NCBI RefSeq assembly: GCF_029227915.1
Contig: NC_079875.1
Span: forward strand, 1,674,001 to 1,738,000
Length of the DNA stretch: 64,000 bases
Direction of reading: 5' to 3'
Source of the DNA: Hydractinia symbiolongicarpus
Taxonomy: Eukaryota; Cnidaria; Hydrozoa; Anthoathecata; Hydractiniidae
Shown: positions 22,689-32,602 of the stretch, piece by piece
How the letters are laid out: every line of letters starts with the position of its first letter
Numbering within the stretch: the stretch's first letter is position 1
The notes under the pieces: model-generated
Seen by the model: only the letters and a program-made list of their open reading frames with translations
Told to the model about the DNA's origin: nothing
Database searches by the model: none
Program-made: the position numbers and the translations under genes

Positions 22689-24514
22689 AATGAGTTTACT
22701 CCCTGGGTACTTTCTTTGTATACTTTTGACTATACGGGCCGAGTACGGGATTTACGGGAAATCGCAGGTTTTCGTTTGCCGGCGATTAAACTTCTTTTAT
22801 TCAGCGTCTCATCAAAAAGGAAAACATTTTTGAAAACAACAAGTCTCATGCGTTTTAGTGGTGAAAAAATAATTTAAAAAATCGTTCGGGAAATGAGTTT
22901 ACACCCTGGGTACTTTCTTTGTATACTTTTGACTATACGGGCCGAGTCCGGGAATTACGGGAAATCGCAGGTTTTCGTTTGCCGGCGATTAAACTTCTTT
23001 TATTCAGCGTCTCATCAAAAATGAAAACATTTTTGAAAACTACAAGTCTCATACGTTTTAGTGGTGAAGAAATAATTTAAAAATTCGTTCGGGAAATGAG
23101 TTTACTCACTGGGTACTTTCCTTGTATACTTTTAACTATACGGGCCGAGTCCGGGATTTACGGGAAATCGCGGGTGTTCGTTTGCCGGAGATTAAACTTC
23201 TTTTATTCAGCGTCTCATCAAAAATGAAAACATTTTTAAAAACTACAAGTCTCATGGGCTTTAGCGGTGAAATAATAATTTAAAAAATCGTTTGGGAAAT
23301 GAGTTTACTCCCTGGGTACTTTCTTTGTATACTTCTGACTATACGGGCCGAGTCCAGGATTTACGGGAAATCGCAGGTTTTCGTTTGCCGGCGATTAAAC
23401 TTCTTTTATTCAGCGTCTCATCAAAAATGAAAACATTTTTAAAAACTACAAATCTCATGCGTTTTAGTGGTGAAAAAGTAACTTAAAAAATCGTTCGGGA
23501 AATGAGTTTACTCCCTGGGTACTTTCTTTGTATACATTCGACTATACGGGCCAAGCCCCGGATTTACGGGAAAACGCGGGATTTCGTTTGCCGGCGATTA
23601 AACCTCTTTCATTAAGCGTCTCATCAAAAATGAAAACATTTTTGAAAACTACAAGTCTCATGCGTTTTAGTGGTGAAAAAATAATTTAAAAAATCGTTCG
23701 GGAAATGAGTTTACTCCCTGGGTACTTTCTTTGTATACTTTTGACTATACGGGCCGAGTCCGGGATTTACGGAAAATCGCGGATGTTCGTTTGCCGGCGA
23801 TTAAACTTCTTTTATTCAGCGTCCCATCAAATATGAAAATATTTTCGAAAACTACAAGTGTCATGCGTTTAGTGGTAAAAAAATAATATAAAAAATCGTT
23901 CGGGAAATGAGTTTACTCCCTGGGTACTTTCTTTGTGTACTTTTGACTATACGGGTCGAGTCCGGGGTTTACGGGAAATGGCGGGTTTTCGTTTGCCGGC
24001 GATTAAACTTCTTTCATTACCCGTCTCATCAAAAATGAAAACATTTTTGAAAACCACAAGTTTCATCCGTTTTAGTGGTGAAAAGATAATTTAAAAAATC
24101 GTTTTGGAAATGAGTTTACTCACAGGGTACTTTCTTTGTATACATTCGACTATACGGGCCAAGCCCGGGATTTACGGGAAATCGCGGGTTTTCGTTTGCC
24201 GGCGATTAAACTTCTTTCATTAACCGTCTCATCAAAAATGAAAACATTTTTGAAAACTACAAGTCTCATGCGTTTTAGTGGTGAAAAAAAAAATTAAAAA
24301 ATCGTTCAGGAAATGAGTTTACTCCCTGGGTACTTTCTTTGTATACTTTGAACTATACAGGCCGAGTCCGGGATTTACAGGAAATCGCGGATTTTCGTTT
24401 GCCGGCGATTAAACTTCTTTTATTCAGCGTCTCATCAAAAATGAAAACATTTTTAAAAACTACAAGTCTCTTGGGCTTTAGTGGTGAAATAATAATTTAA
24501 AAAATCGTTTGGGA
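22689..24514 (+). repeat. Beta 9-mer HOR (1826 bp)
   Basis: Nine monomers: GAGTACGGG with AAAAAGGAAAAC; ACACCCTGGG; TCACTGGG with CCTTGTATAC; CCAGG with AAAGTAACTTA; CAAGCCCCGG; ATATGAAAATATTTTCG with GTGTCATGCG; TTTGTGTAC with GGTCGAG; CGTTTTGG with TCACAGGG; and a CGTTCAGG unit with ATACAGGCC. The order parallels the alpha 9-mer, with the ACACCC member followed by the CCTTG member. The next unit starts at 24515 with the same first member. Confidence 0.82.
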
Positions 24515-25326
24515 AATGAGTTTACTCCCTGGGTACTTTCTTTGTATACTTTTGACTATACGGGCCGAGTACGGGATTTACGGGAAATCGCAGGTTTTCG
24601 TTTGCCGGCGATTAAACTTCTTTTATTCAGCGTCTCATCAAAAAGGAAAACATTTTTGAAAACAACAAGTCTCATGCGTTTTAGTGGTGAAAAAATAATT
24701 TAAAAAATCGTTCGGGAAATGAGTTTACACCCTGGGTACTTTCTTTGTATACTTTTGACTATACGGGCCGAGTCCGGGATTTACGGGAAATCGCAGGTTT
24801 TTGTTTGCCGGCGATTAAACTTCTTTTATTCAGCGTCTCATCAAAAATGAAAACATTTTTGAAAACTACAAGTCTCATACGTTTTAGTGGTGAAAAAATA
24901 ATTTAAAAATTCGTTCGGGAAATGAGTTTACTCACTGGGTACTTTCCTTGTATACTTTTAACTATACGGGCCGAGTCCGGGATTTACGGGAAATCGCGGG
25001 TTTTCGTTTGCCGGAGATTAAACTTCTTTTATTCAGCGTCTCATCAAAAATGAAAACATTTTTAAAAACTACAAGTCTCATGGGCTTTAGTGGTGAAATA
25101 ATAATTTAAAAAATCGTTTGGGAAATGAGTTTACTCCCTGGGTACTTTCTTTGTATACTTTTGACTATACGGGCCGATTCCAGGATTTACGGGAAATCGC
25201 AGGTTTTCGTTTGCCGGCGATTAAACTTCTTTTATTCAGCGTCTCATCAAAAATGAAAACATTTTTAAAAACTACAAATCTCATGCGTTTTAGTGGTGAA
25301 AAAGTAACTTAAAAAATCGTTTGGGA
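24515..25326 (+). repeat. Partial second copy of the beta 9-mer (4 monomers)
   Basis: The first four members of 22689-24514 recur at an offset of 1826 bp, with the private GAGTACGGG and AAAACAACAAG variants conserved. From 25327 the order departs: a CAAGCCCCGG left half is fused to a GCAGG right half. Confidence 0.82.
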
Positions 25327-26137
25327 AATGAGTTTACTCCCTGGGTACTTTCTTTGTATACATTCGACTATACGGGCCAAGCCCCGGATTTACGGGAAAA
25401 CGCAGGTTTTCGTTTGCCGGCGATTAAACTTCTTTTATTCAGCGTCTCATTAAAAATGAAAACATTTTTAAAAACTACAAATCTCATGCGTTTTAGTGGT
25501 GAAAAAGTAACTTAAAAAATCGTTTGGGAAATGAGTTTACTCCCTGGGTACTTTCTTTGTATACATTCGACTATACGGGCCAAGCCCGGGATTTACGGGA
25601 AATCGCGGGTTTTCGTTTTCCGGCGATTACACCTCTTTCATTAAGCGTCTCATCAAAAATGAAAACATTTTTGAAAACTACAAGTCTCATGCGTTTTAGT
25701 GGTGAAAAAAAAATTTAAAAAATCGTTCGGGAAATGAGTTTACTCCCTGGGTACTTTCTTTGTATACATTCGACTATACGGGCCAAGCCCGGGATTTACG
25801 GGAAAACGCGGGATTTCGTTTGCCGGCGATTAAACCTCTTTCATTAAGCGTCTCATCAAAAATGAAAACATTTTTGAAAACTACAAGTGTCATGCGTTTA
25901 GTGGTGAAATAATAATTTAAAAATTCGTTAGGGAAATGAGTTTACTGACTGGGTACTTTCCTTGTATACTTTTGACTATACGGGCCGAGGCCGGGATTTA
26001 CGGGAAATTGCGGGTTTTCGTTTGCCGGCGATTAAACTTCTTTTATTCAGCGTCTCATCAAAAATGAAAACATTTTTAAAAACTACAAGTCTCTTGGGCT
26101 TTAGTGGTGAAATAATAATTTAAAAAATCGTTTGGGA
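25327..26137 (+). repeat. Mixed beta monomers, including a hybrid and an alpha-like unit
   Basis: The monomer 25327-25529 combines CAAGCCCCGG and GGGAAAACGC with the right half of the CCAGG type, including the AAAGTAACTTA linker. The next (25530-25732) carries CGTTTTCCGGCG and CTCTTTCATTAAG, like alpha monomers at 9109 or 13573, but keeps AAAATGAAAAC where they have AAAATGTAAAC. A GACTGGG / GAGGCCGGG monomer near 25935 matches one near 22487. Confidence 0.7.
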
Positions 26138-27355
26138 AATGAGTTTACTCTCTGGGTACTTTCTTTGTATACTTTTGACTATACGGGCCGAGTCTGGGAT
26201 TTACGGGAAATTGCAGGTTTTCGTTTGCCGGCGATTAAACTTCTTTTATTCAGCGTCTCATCAAAAATGAAAAAATTTTTGAAAACTACAAGTCTCATAC
26301 GTTTTAGTGGTGAAAAAATAATTTAAAAATTTGTTCGGGAAATGAGTTTACTCACTGGGTACTTTCCTTGTATACTTTTAACTATACGGGCCGAGTCCGG
26401 GATTTACGGGAAATCGCGGGTTTTCGTTTGCCGGCGATTAAACGTCTTTTATTCAGCGTCTCATCAAAAATGAAAACATTTTTAAAAACTACAAGTCTCA
26501 TGCGTTTTAGTGGTGAAAAAGTAATTTAAAAAATCGTTCGGGAAATGAGTTTACTCCCTGGGTACTTTCATTGTATACATTCGACTATACGGGCCAAGCC
26601 CCGGATTTACGGGAAAACGCGGGATTTCGTTTGCCGGCGATTAAACCTCTTTCATTAAGCGTCTCATCAAAAATGAAAACATTTTTAAAAACTACAAGTC
26701 TCTTGGGCTTTAGTGGTGAAATAATAATTTAAAAAATCGTTTGGGAAATGAGTTTACTCTCTGGGTACTTTCTTTGTATACTTTTGACTATACGGGACGA
26801 GTCTGGGATTTACGGGAAATTGCAGGTTTTCGTTTGCCGGCGATTAAACTTCTTTTATTCAGCGTCTCATCAAAAATGAAAAATTTTTTGAAAACTACAA
26901 GTCTCATACGTTTTAGTGGTGAAAAAATAACTTAAAAATTTGTTCGGGAAATGAGTTTACTCACTGGGTACTTTCCTTGTATACTTTTAACTATACGGGC
27001 CGAGTCCGGGATTTACGGGAAATCGCGGGTTTTCGTTTGCCGGCGATTAAACGTCTTTTATTCAGCGTCTCATCAAAAATGAAAACATTTTTAAAAACTA
27101 CAAGTCTCATGCGTTTTAGTGGTGAAAAAGTAATTTAAAAAATCGTTCGGGAAATGAGTTTACTCCCTGGGTACTTTCATTGTATACATTCGACTATACG
27201 GGCCAAGCCCCGGATTTACGGGAAAACGCGGGATTTCGTTTGCCGGCGATTAAACCTCTTTCATTAAGCGTCTCATCAAAAATGAAAACATTTTTGAAAA
27301 CTACAAGTCTCATGCGTTTTAGTGGTGAAAAAATAATTTAAAAAATCGTTCGGGA
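26138..27355 (+). repeat. Beta 3-mer duplicated (609 bp x 2)
   Basis: The trio [TCTCTGGG with GAGTCTGGG and AAATTGCAGG; TCACTGGG with CCTTGTATAC and AAACGTC; CTTTCATTG with CAAGCCCCGG] occupies 26138-26746 and 26747-27355. Differences include GGGACGAG near 26793. The third monomer of copy 1 ends in CTTGGGCTTTAG with the ATAATAATTTA linker, so that it can lead back into the first. Confidence 0.82.
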
Positions 27356-28166
27356 AATGAGTTTACTCCCTGGGTACTTTCTTTGTATACTTTTGACTAT
27401 ACGGGCCGAGTCCGGGATTTACGGAAAATCGCGGATTTTCGTTTGCCGGCGATTAAACTTCTTTTATTCAGCGTCCCATCAAAAATGAAAATATTTTTGA
27501 AAACTACAAGTGTCATGCGTTTAGTGGTAAAAAAATAATATAAAAAATCGTTCGGGAAATGAGTTTACTCCCTGGGTACTTTCTTTGTGTACTTTTGACT
27601 ATACGGGTCGAGTCCGGGGTTTACGGGAAATGGCGGGTTTTCGTTTGCCGGCGATTAAACTTCTTTCATTAACCGTCCCATCAAAAATGAAAACATTTTT
27701 GAAAACTACAAGTCTCATGCGTTTTAGTGGTGAAAAGATAATTTAAAAAATCGTTTTGGAGATGAGTTTACTCACAGGGTACTTTCTTTGTATACATTCG
27801 ACTATACGGGCCAAGCCCGGGATTTACGGGAAATCGCAGGTTTTCGTTTGCCGGCGATTAAACTTCTTTCATTAACCGTCTCATCAAAAATGAAAACATT
27901 TGTGAAAACTACAAGTCTCATGCGTTTTAGTGGTGAAAAAAGAAATTAAAAAATCGTTCAGGAAATGAGTTTACTCCCTGAGTACTTTCTTTGTAAACTT
28001 TGGACTATACGGGCCGAGTCCGGGATTTACGGGAAATCGCGGATTTTCGTTTGAGGGCGATTAAACTTCTTTTATTCAGCGTCTCATCAAAAATGAAAAC
28101 ATTTTTGAAAACTACAAGTCTCATGCGTTGTAGTGGTGAAAAAATAATTTAAAAAATCGTTCGGAA
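27356..28166 (+). repeat. Beta m3-m6 monomers
   Basis: Four monomers in the standard beta order: GTGTCATGCG type; TTTGTGTAC / GGTCGAG type; CGTTTTGG / TCACAGGG type with CATTTGTG; and CCTGAGTAC / TTTGTAAAC type. They lead into the four-monomer cassette that starts at 28167. Confidence 0.78.
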
Positions 28167-28195
28167 AATGAGTTTACTCCCTGGGTACTTTCTTT

Positions 28196-28213
28196 GTATA
28201 CTTTTGACTATAC
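28196..28213 (+). other. Inverted repeat GTATA-N8-TATAC (representative copy)
   Basis: The arms GTATA and TATAC are perfect reverse complements separated by 8 bp, and the left arm itself lies in the palindrome GTATAC. The element sits at the left edge of the CpG core in most monomers. Variants GTGTAC, GCATAC and GTAAAC break or alter the left arm in particular subtypes. The stem is only 5 bp, so it is more plausible as a protein-binding dyad than as a stable cruciform. Function is unknown. Confidence 0.45.
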
Positions 28214-28264
28214 GGGCCGAGTCCGGGATTTACGGGAAATCGCGGGTTTTCGTTTGCCGGCGAT
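28211..28264 (+). other. CpG-rich core of the monomer (representative copy)
   Basis: About 54 bp holding 9 of the monomer's 13 CpG dinucleotides, inside an otherwise AT-rich unit. It contains two TACGGG words exactly 20 bp apart (28211 and 28231), a CGCG step and GCCGGC. Many subtype-diagnostic changes fall here: CCGGG/CCAGG/CCCCGG, GCGGG/GCAGG, GCCGG/GCTGG/GCGGG. The core recurs in every full-length monomer. What binds it, if anything, is unknown. Confidence 0.75.
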
Positions 28265-28290
28265 TAAACGTCTTTTATTCAGCGTCTCAT

Positions 28291-28369
28291 CAAAAATGAA
28301 AACATTTTTAAAAACTACAAGTCTTATGGGCTTTAGTGGTGAAATAATAATTTAAAAAATCGTTTGGGA
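28291..28369 (+). other. A-tract half and variable linker (representative copy)
   Basis: Runs of 4-6 A or T recur here (AAAAA, AAAA, TTTTT, AAAAA, then the linker with two more runs), several at roughly helical spacing. Such phased A-tracts are known to bend DNA and to influence nucleosome placement; bending here is an inference. The linker between the GTGG word and the next ATCGTT is the most length-variable part of the unit. Its variants mark subtypes: GAAAAAATAATTTA, GAAATAATAATTTA, GAAAAGATAATTTA, GAAAAAGTAATTTA, GTAAAAAAATAATATA, GAAAAAAAAATTAA and GAAAAAGTAATTCTA. Confidence 0.6.
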
Positions 28370-28558
28370 AACGAGTTTACTCCCTGGGTGCTTTCTTTGT
28401 ATACTTTTGACTATACGGGCCGAGTCCAGGATTTACGGGAAATCGCAGGCGATTAAACTTCTTTTATTCAGCGTCTCATCAAAAATGAAAACATTTTTAA
28501 AAACTACAAGTCTCTTGGGCTTTAGTGGTGAAATAATAATTTAAAAAATCGTTTGGGA
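28370..28558 (+). repeat. Truncated 189-bp monomer, copy 1
   Basis: The CCAGG-type monomer goes directly from AAATCGCAGG to CGATTAAAC. Compared with its full-length sister (28965-29167), 14 bp are missing, including TTTTCGTTTG. The deletion is flanked by a 2-bp GG on both sides, as expected of slippage or microhomology repair. It also has the private start GGAAACGAG where others have GGAAATGAG. Confidence 0.92.
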
Positions 28559-28964
28559 AATGAGTTTACTCTCTGGGTACTTTCTTTGTATACTTTTGAC
28601 TATACGGGCCGAGTCTGGGATTTACGGGAAATTGCAGGTTTTCGTTTGCCGGCGATTAAACTTCTTTTATTCAGCGTCTCATCAAAAATGAAAAAATTTT
28701 TAAAAACTACAAGTCTCATACGTTTTAGTGGTGAAAAAATAATTTAAAAATTTGTTCGGGAAATGAGTTTACTCACTGGGTACTTTCCTTGTATACTTTT
28801 AACTATACGGGCCGAGTCCGGGATTTACGGGAAATCGCGGGTTTTCGTTTGCCGGCGATTAAACGTCTTTTATTCAGCGTCTCATCAAAAATGAAAACAT
28901 TTTTAAAAACTACAAGTCTCATGGGCTTTAGTGGTGAAATAATAATTTAAAAAATCGTTTGGGA

Positions 28965-30384
28965 AATGAGTTTACTCCCTGGGTGCTTTCTTTGTATACT
29001 TTTGACTATACGGGCCAAGTCCAGGATTTACGGGAAATCGCAGGTTTTCGTTTGCCGGCGATTAAACTTCTTTTATTCAGCGTCTCATCAAAAATGAAAA
29101 CATTTTTAAAAACTACAAGTCTCATGCGTTTTAGTGGTGAAAAAGTAATTTAAAAAATCGTTCGGGAAATGAGTTTACTCCCTGGCTACTTTCATTGTAT
29201 ACATTCGACTATACGGGCCAAGCCCCGGATTTACGGGAAAACGCTGGATTTCGTTTGCCGGCGATTAAACCTCTTTGATTAAGCGTCTCATCAAAAATGA
29301 AAACATTTTTGAAAACTACAAGTCTCATGCGTTTTAGTGGTGAAAAAATATTTTAAAAAATCGTTCGGGAAATGAGTTTACTCCCTGGGTACTTTCTTTG
29401 TATACTTTTGACTATACGGGCCGAGTCCGGGATTTACGGAAAATCGCGGATTTTCGTTTGCCGGCGATTAAACTTCTTTTATTCAGCGTCCCATCAAATA
29501 TGAAAATATTTTTGAAAACTACAAGTGTCATGCGTTTAGTGGTAAAAAAATAATATAAAAAATCGTTCGGGAAATGAGTTTACTCCCTGGGTACTTTCTT
29601 TGTGTACTTTTGACTATACGGGTCGAGTCCGGGGTTTACGGGAAATGGCGGGTTTTCGTTTGCCGGCGATTAAACTTCTTTCATTAACCGTCCCATCAAA
29701 AATGAAAACATTTTTGAAAACTACAAGTCTCATGCGTTTTAGTGGTGAAAAGATAATTTAAAAAATCGTTTTGGAAATGAGTTTACTCACAGGGTACTTT
29801 CTTTGTATACATTCGACTATACGGGCCAAGCCCGGGATTTACGGGAAATCGCAGGTTTTCGTTTGCCGGCGATTAAACTTCTTTCATTAACCGTCTCATC
29901 AAAAATGAAAACATTTGTGAAAACTACAAGTCTCATGCGTTTTAGTGGTGAAAAAAGAAATTAAAAAATCGTTCAGGAAATGAGTTTACTCCCTGAGTAC
30001 TTTCTTTGTAAACTTTGGACTATACGGGCCGAGTCCGGGATTTACGGGAAATCGCGGATTTTCGTTTGAGGGCGATTAAACTTCTTTTATTCAGCGTCTC
30101 ATCAAAAATGAAAACATTTTTGAAAACTACAAGTCTCATACGTTTTAGTGGTGAAAAAATAATTTAAAAATTTGTTCGGGAAATGAGTTTACTCACTGGG
30201 TACTTTCCTTGTATACTTTTAACTATACGGGCCGAGTCCGGGATTTACGGGAAATCGCGGGTTTTCGTTTGCCGGCGATTAAACGTCTTTTATTCAGCGT
30301 CTCATCAAAAATGAAAACATTTTTAAAAACTACAAGTCTCATGGGCTTTAGTGGTGAAATAATAATTTAAAAAATCGTTTGGGA
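28965..30384 (+). repeat. Beta 7-mer HOR (1420 bp), copy 1 (m1-m7)
   Basis: Members in order: m1 GGGTGCTTTC with CCAGG and the AAAGTAATTTA linker; m2 CTTTCATTG with CAAGCCCCGG; m3 GGAAAATCGCGG, CGTCCCATC and GTGTCATGCG with the ATAATATA linker; m4 TTTGTGTAC with GGTCGAG; m5 CGTTTTGG, TCACAGGG and CATTTGTG; m6 CGTTCAGG, CCTGAGTAC and TTTGTAAAC; m7 TCACTGGG, CCTTGTATAC, AAACGTC and CATGGGC. It is followed at 30385 by m1 again. Confidence 0.92.
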
Positions 30385-30790
30385 AATGAGTTTACTCCCT
30401 GGGTGCTTTCTTTGTATACTTTTGACTATACGGGCCGAGTCCAGGATTTACGGGAAATCGCAGGTTTTCGTTTGCCGGCGATTAAACTTCTTTTATTCAG
30501 CGTCTCATCAAAAATGAAAACATTTTTAAAAACTACAAGTCTCATGCGTTTTAGTGGTGAAAAAGTAATTTAAAAAATCGTTCGGGAAATGAGTTTACTC
30601 CCTGGGTACTTTCATTGTATACATTCGACTATACGGGCCAAGCCCCGGATTTACGGGAAAACGCGGGATTTCGTTTGCCGGCGATTAAACCTCTTTCATT
30701 AAGCGTCTCATCAAAAATGAAAACATTTTTGAAAACTACAAGTCTCATGCGTTTTAGTGGTGAAAAAATAATTTAAAAAATCGTTCGGGA

Positions 30791-31588
30791 AATGAGTTTA
30801 CTCCCTGGGTACTTTCTTTGTATACTTTTGACTATACGGGCCGAGTCCGGGATTTACGGGAAATCGCGGGTTTTCGTTTGCCGGCGATTAAACGTCTTTT
30901 ATTCAGCGTCTCATCAAAAATGAAAACATTTTTAAAAACTACAAGTCTTATGGGCTTTAGTGGTGAAATAATAATTTAAAAAATCGTTTGGGAAACGAGT
31001 TTACTCCCTGGGTGCTTTCTTTGTATACTTTTGACTATACGGGCCGAGTCCAGGATTTACGGGAAATCGCAGGCGATTAAACTTCTTTTATTCAGCGTCT
31101 CATCAAAAATGAAAACATTTTTAAAAACTACAAGTCTCTTGGGCTTTAGTGGTGAAATAATAATTTAAAAAATCGTTTGGGAAATGAGTTTACTCTCTGG
31201 GTACTTTCTTTGTATACTTTTGACTATACGGGCCGAGTCTGGGATTTACGGGAAATTGCAGGTTTTCGTTTGCCGGCGATTAAACTTCTTTTATTCAGCG
31301 TCTCATCAAAAATGAAAAAATTTTTAAAAACTACAAGTCTCATACGTTTTAGTGGTGAAAAAATAATTTAAAAATTTGTTCGGGAAATGAGTTTACTCAC
31401 TGGGTACTTTCCTTGTATACTTTTAACTATACGGGCCGAGTCCGGGATTTACGGGAAATCGCGGGTTTTCGTTTGCCGGCGATTAAACGTCTTTTATTCA
31501 GCGTCTCATCAAAAATGAAAACATTTTTAAAAACTACAAGTCTCATGGGCTTTAGTGGTGAAAAAATATTTTAAAAAATCGTTCGGGA
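30791..31588 (+). repeat. Four-monomer cassette, copy 2 (inserted)
   Basis: It repeats 28167-28964 at an offset of 2624 bp, including the truncated monomer at 30994-31182 and the TCTCTGGG / AAATTGCAGG unit. The last member ends in CATGGGCTTTAG with the unusual linker GAAAAAATATTTTA, leading into m3 where m1 would be expected after m7. That linker also occurs before m3 at 29350. Confidence 0.85.
30994..31182 (+). repeat. Truncated 189-bp monomer, copy 2
   Basis: It has the same 14-bp deletion (GCAGG joined to CGATTAAAC) and the same GGAAACGAG start as 28370-28558, so it is a copy of that event and not an independent deletion. Confidence 0.92.
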
Positions 31589-32602
31589 AATGAGTTTACT
31601 CCCTGGGTACTTTCTTTGTATACTTTTGACTATACAGGCCGAGTCCGGGATTTACGGAAAATCGCGGATTTTCGTTTGCCGGCGATTAAACTTCTTTTAT
31701 TCAGCGTCCCATCAAATATGAAAATATTTTTGAAAACTACAAGTGTCATGCGTTTAGTGGTAAAAAAATAATATAAAAAATCGTTCGGGAAATGAGTTTA
31801 CTCCCTGGGTACTTTCTTTGTGTACTTTTGACTATACGGGTCGAGTCCGGGGTTTACGGGAAATGGCGGGTTTTCGTTTGCCGGCGATTAAACTTCTTTC
31901 ATTAACCGTCCCATCAAAAATGAAAACATTTTTGAAAACTACAAGTCTCATGCGTTTTAGTGGTGAAAAGATAATTTAAAAAATCGTTTTGGAAATGAGT
32001 TTACTCACAGGGTACTTTCTTTGTATACATTCGACTATACGGGCCAAGCCCGGGATTTACGGGAAATCGCAGGTTTTCGTTTGCCGGCGATTAAACTTCT
32101 TTCATTAACCGTCTCATCAAAAATGAAAACATTTGTGAAAACTACAAGTCTCATGCGTTTTAGTGGTGAAAAAAGAAATTAAAAAATCGTTCAGGAAATG
32201 AGTTTACTCCCTGAGTACTTTCTTTGTAAACTTTGGACTATACGGGCCGAGTCCGGGATTTACGGGAAATCGCGGATTTTCGTTTGAGGGCGATTAAACT
32301 TCTTTTATTCAGCGTCTCATCAAAAATGAAAACATTTTTGAAAACTACAAGTCTCATACGTTTTAGTGGTGAAAAAATAATTTAAAAATTTGTTCGGGAA
32401 ATGAGTTTACTCACTGGGTACTTTCCTTGTATACTTTTAACTATACGGGCCGAGTCCGGGATTTACGGGAAATCGCGGGTTTTCGTTTGCCGGCGATTAA
32501 ACGTCTTTTATTCAGCGTCTCATCAAAAATGAAAACATTTTTAAAAACTACAAGTCTCATGGGCTTTAGTGGTGAAATAATAATTTAAAAAATCGTTTGG
32601 GA

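Larger units (their letters stand above)
28167..28369 (+). repeat. Representative near-consensus monomer (203 bp)
   Basis: This copy is close to the majority base at nearly every position, so it serves as a map of the unit. It starts at AATGAG. The GTATA/TATAC inverted repeat lies at 28196-28213, the CpG-rich core at 28211-28264, the GATTAAAC word directly after the core, and the A-tract half with the linker at 28291-28369. A hand count on a consensus unit gives about 35 C and 42 G in 203 bp (about 38% GC) and 13 CpG. The unit is close to one nucleosome plus linker in length, as in many centromeric satellites. No transcription signal, RNA fold or protein signature was recognised in it. Confidence 0.85.
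28167..28964 (+). repeat. Four-monomer cassette with a 189-bp monomer, copy 1
   Basis: Four units of 203, 189, 203 and 203 bp (798 bp): a near-consensus unit with AAACGTC, the truncated CCAGG unit, the TCTCTGGG / AAATTGCAGG unit, and the TCACTGGG / CCTTGTATAC unit. The same four recur in the same order at 30791-31588, where they interrupt a 7-mer. Small differences separate the copies (TCGGAAAATG against TCGGGAAATG at the start). Confidence 0.85.
30385..32602 (+). repeat. Beta 7-mer HOR, copy 2, expanded to 11 monomers
   Basis: m1 and m2 are followed at 30791 by an inserted four-monomer cassette identical in type to 28167-28964, then by m3 to m7. The total is 2218 bp, that is 7 x 203 plus 798 minus small length differences. 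The insertion is exactly in monomer register and brings a second copy of the 189-bp monomer. Confidence 0.9.

Noticed and set aside
30791-31588. Transposon insertion into the array
   Set aside because: The 798-bp insert consists of four satellite monomers in register, with no terminal inverted repeats, target-site duplication or coding sequence.
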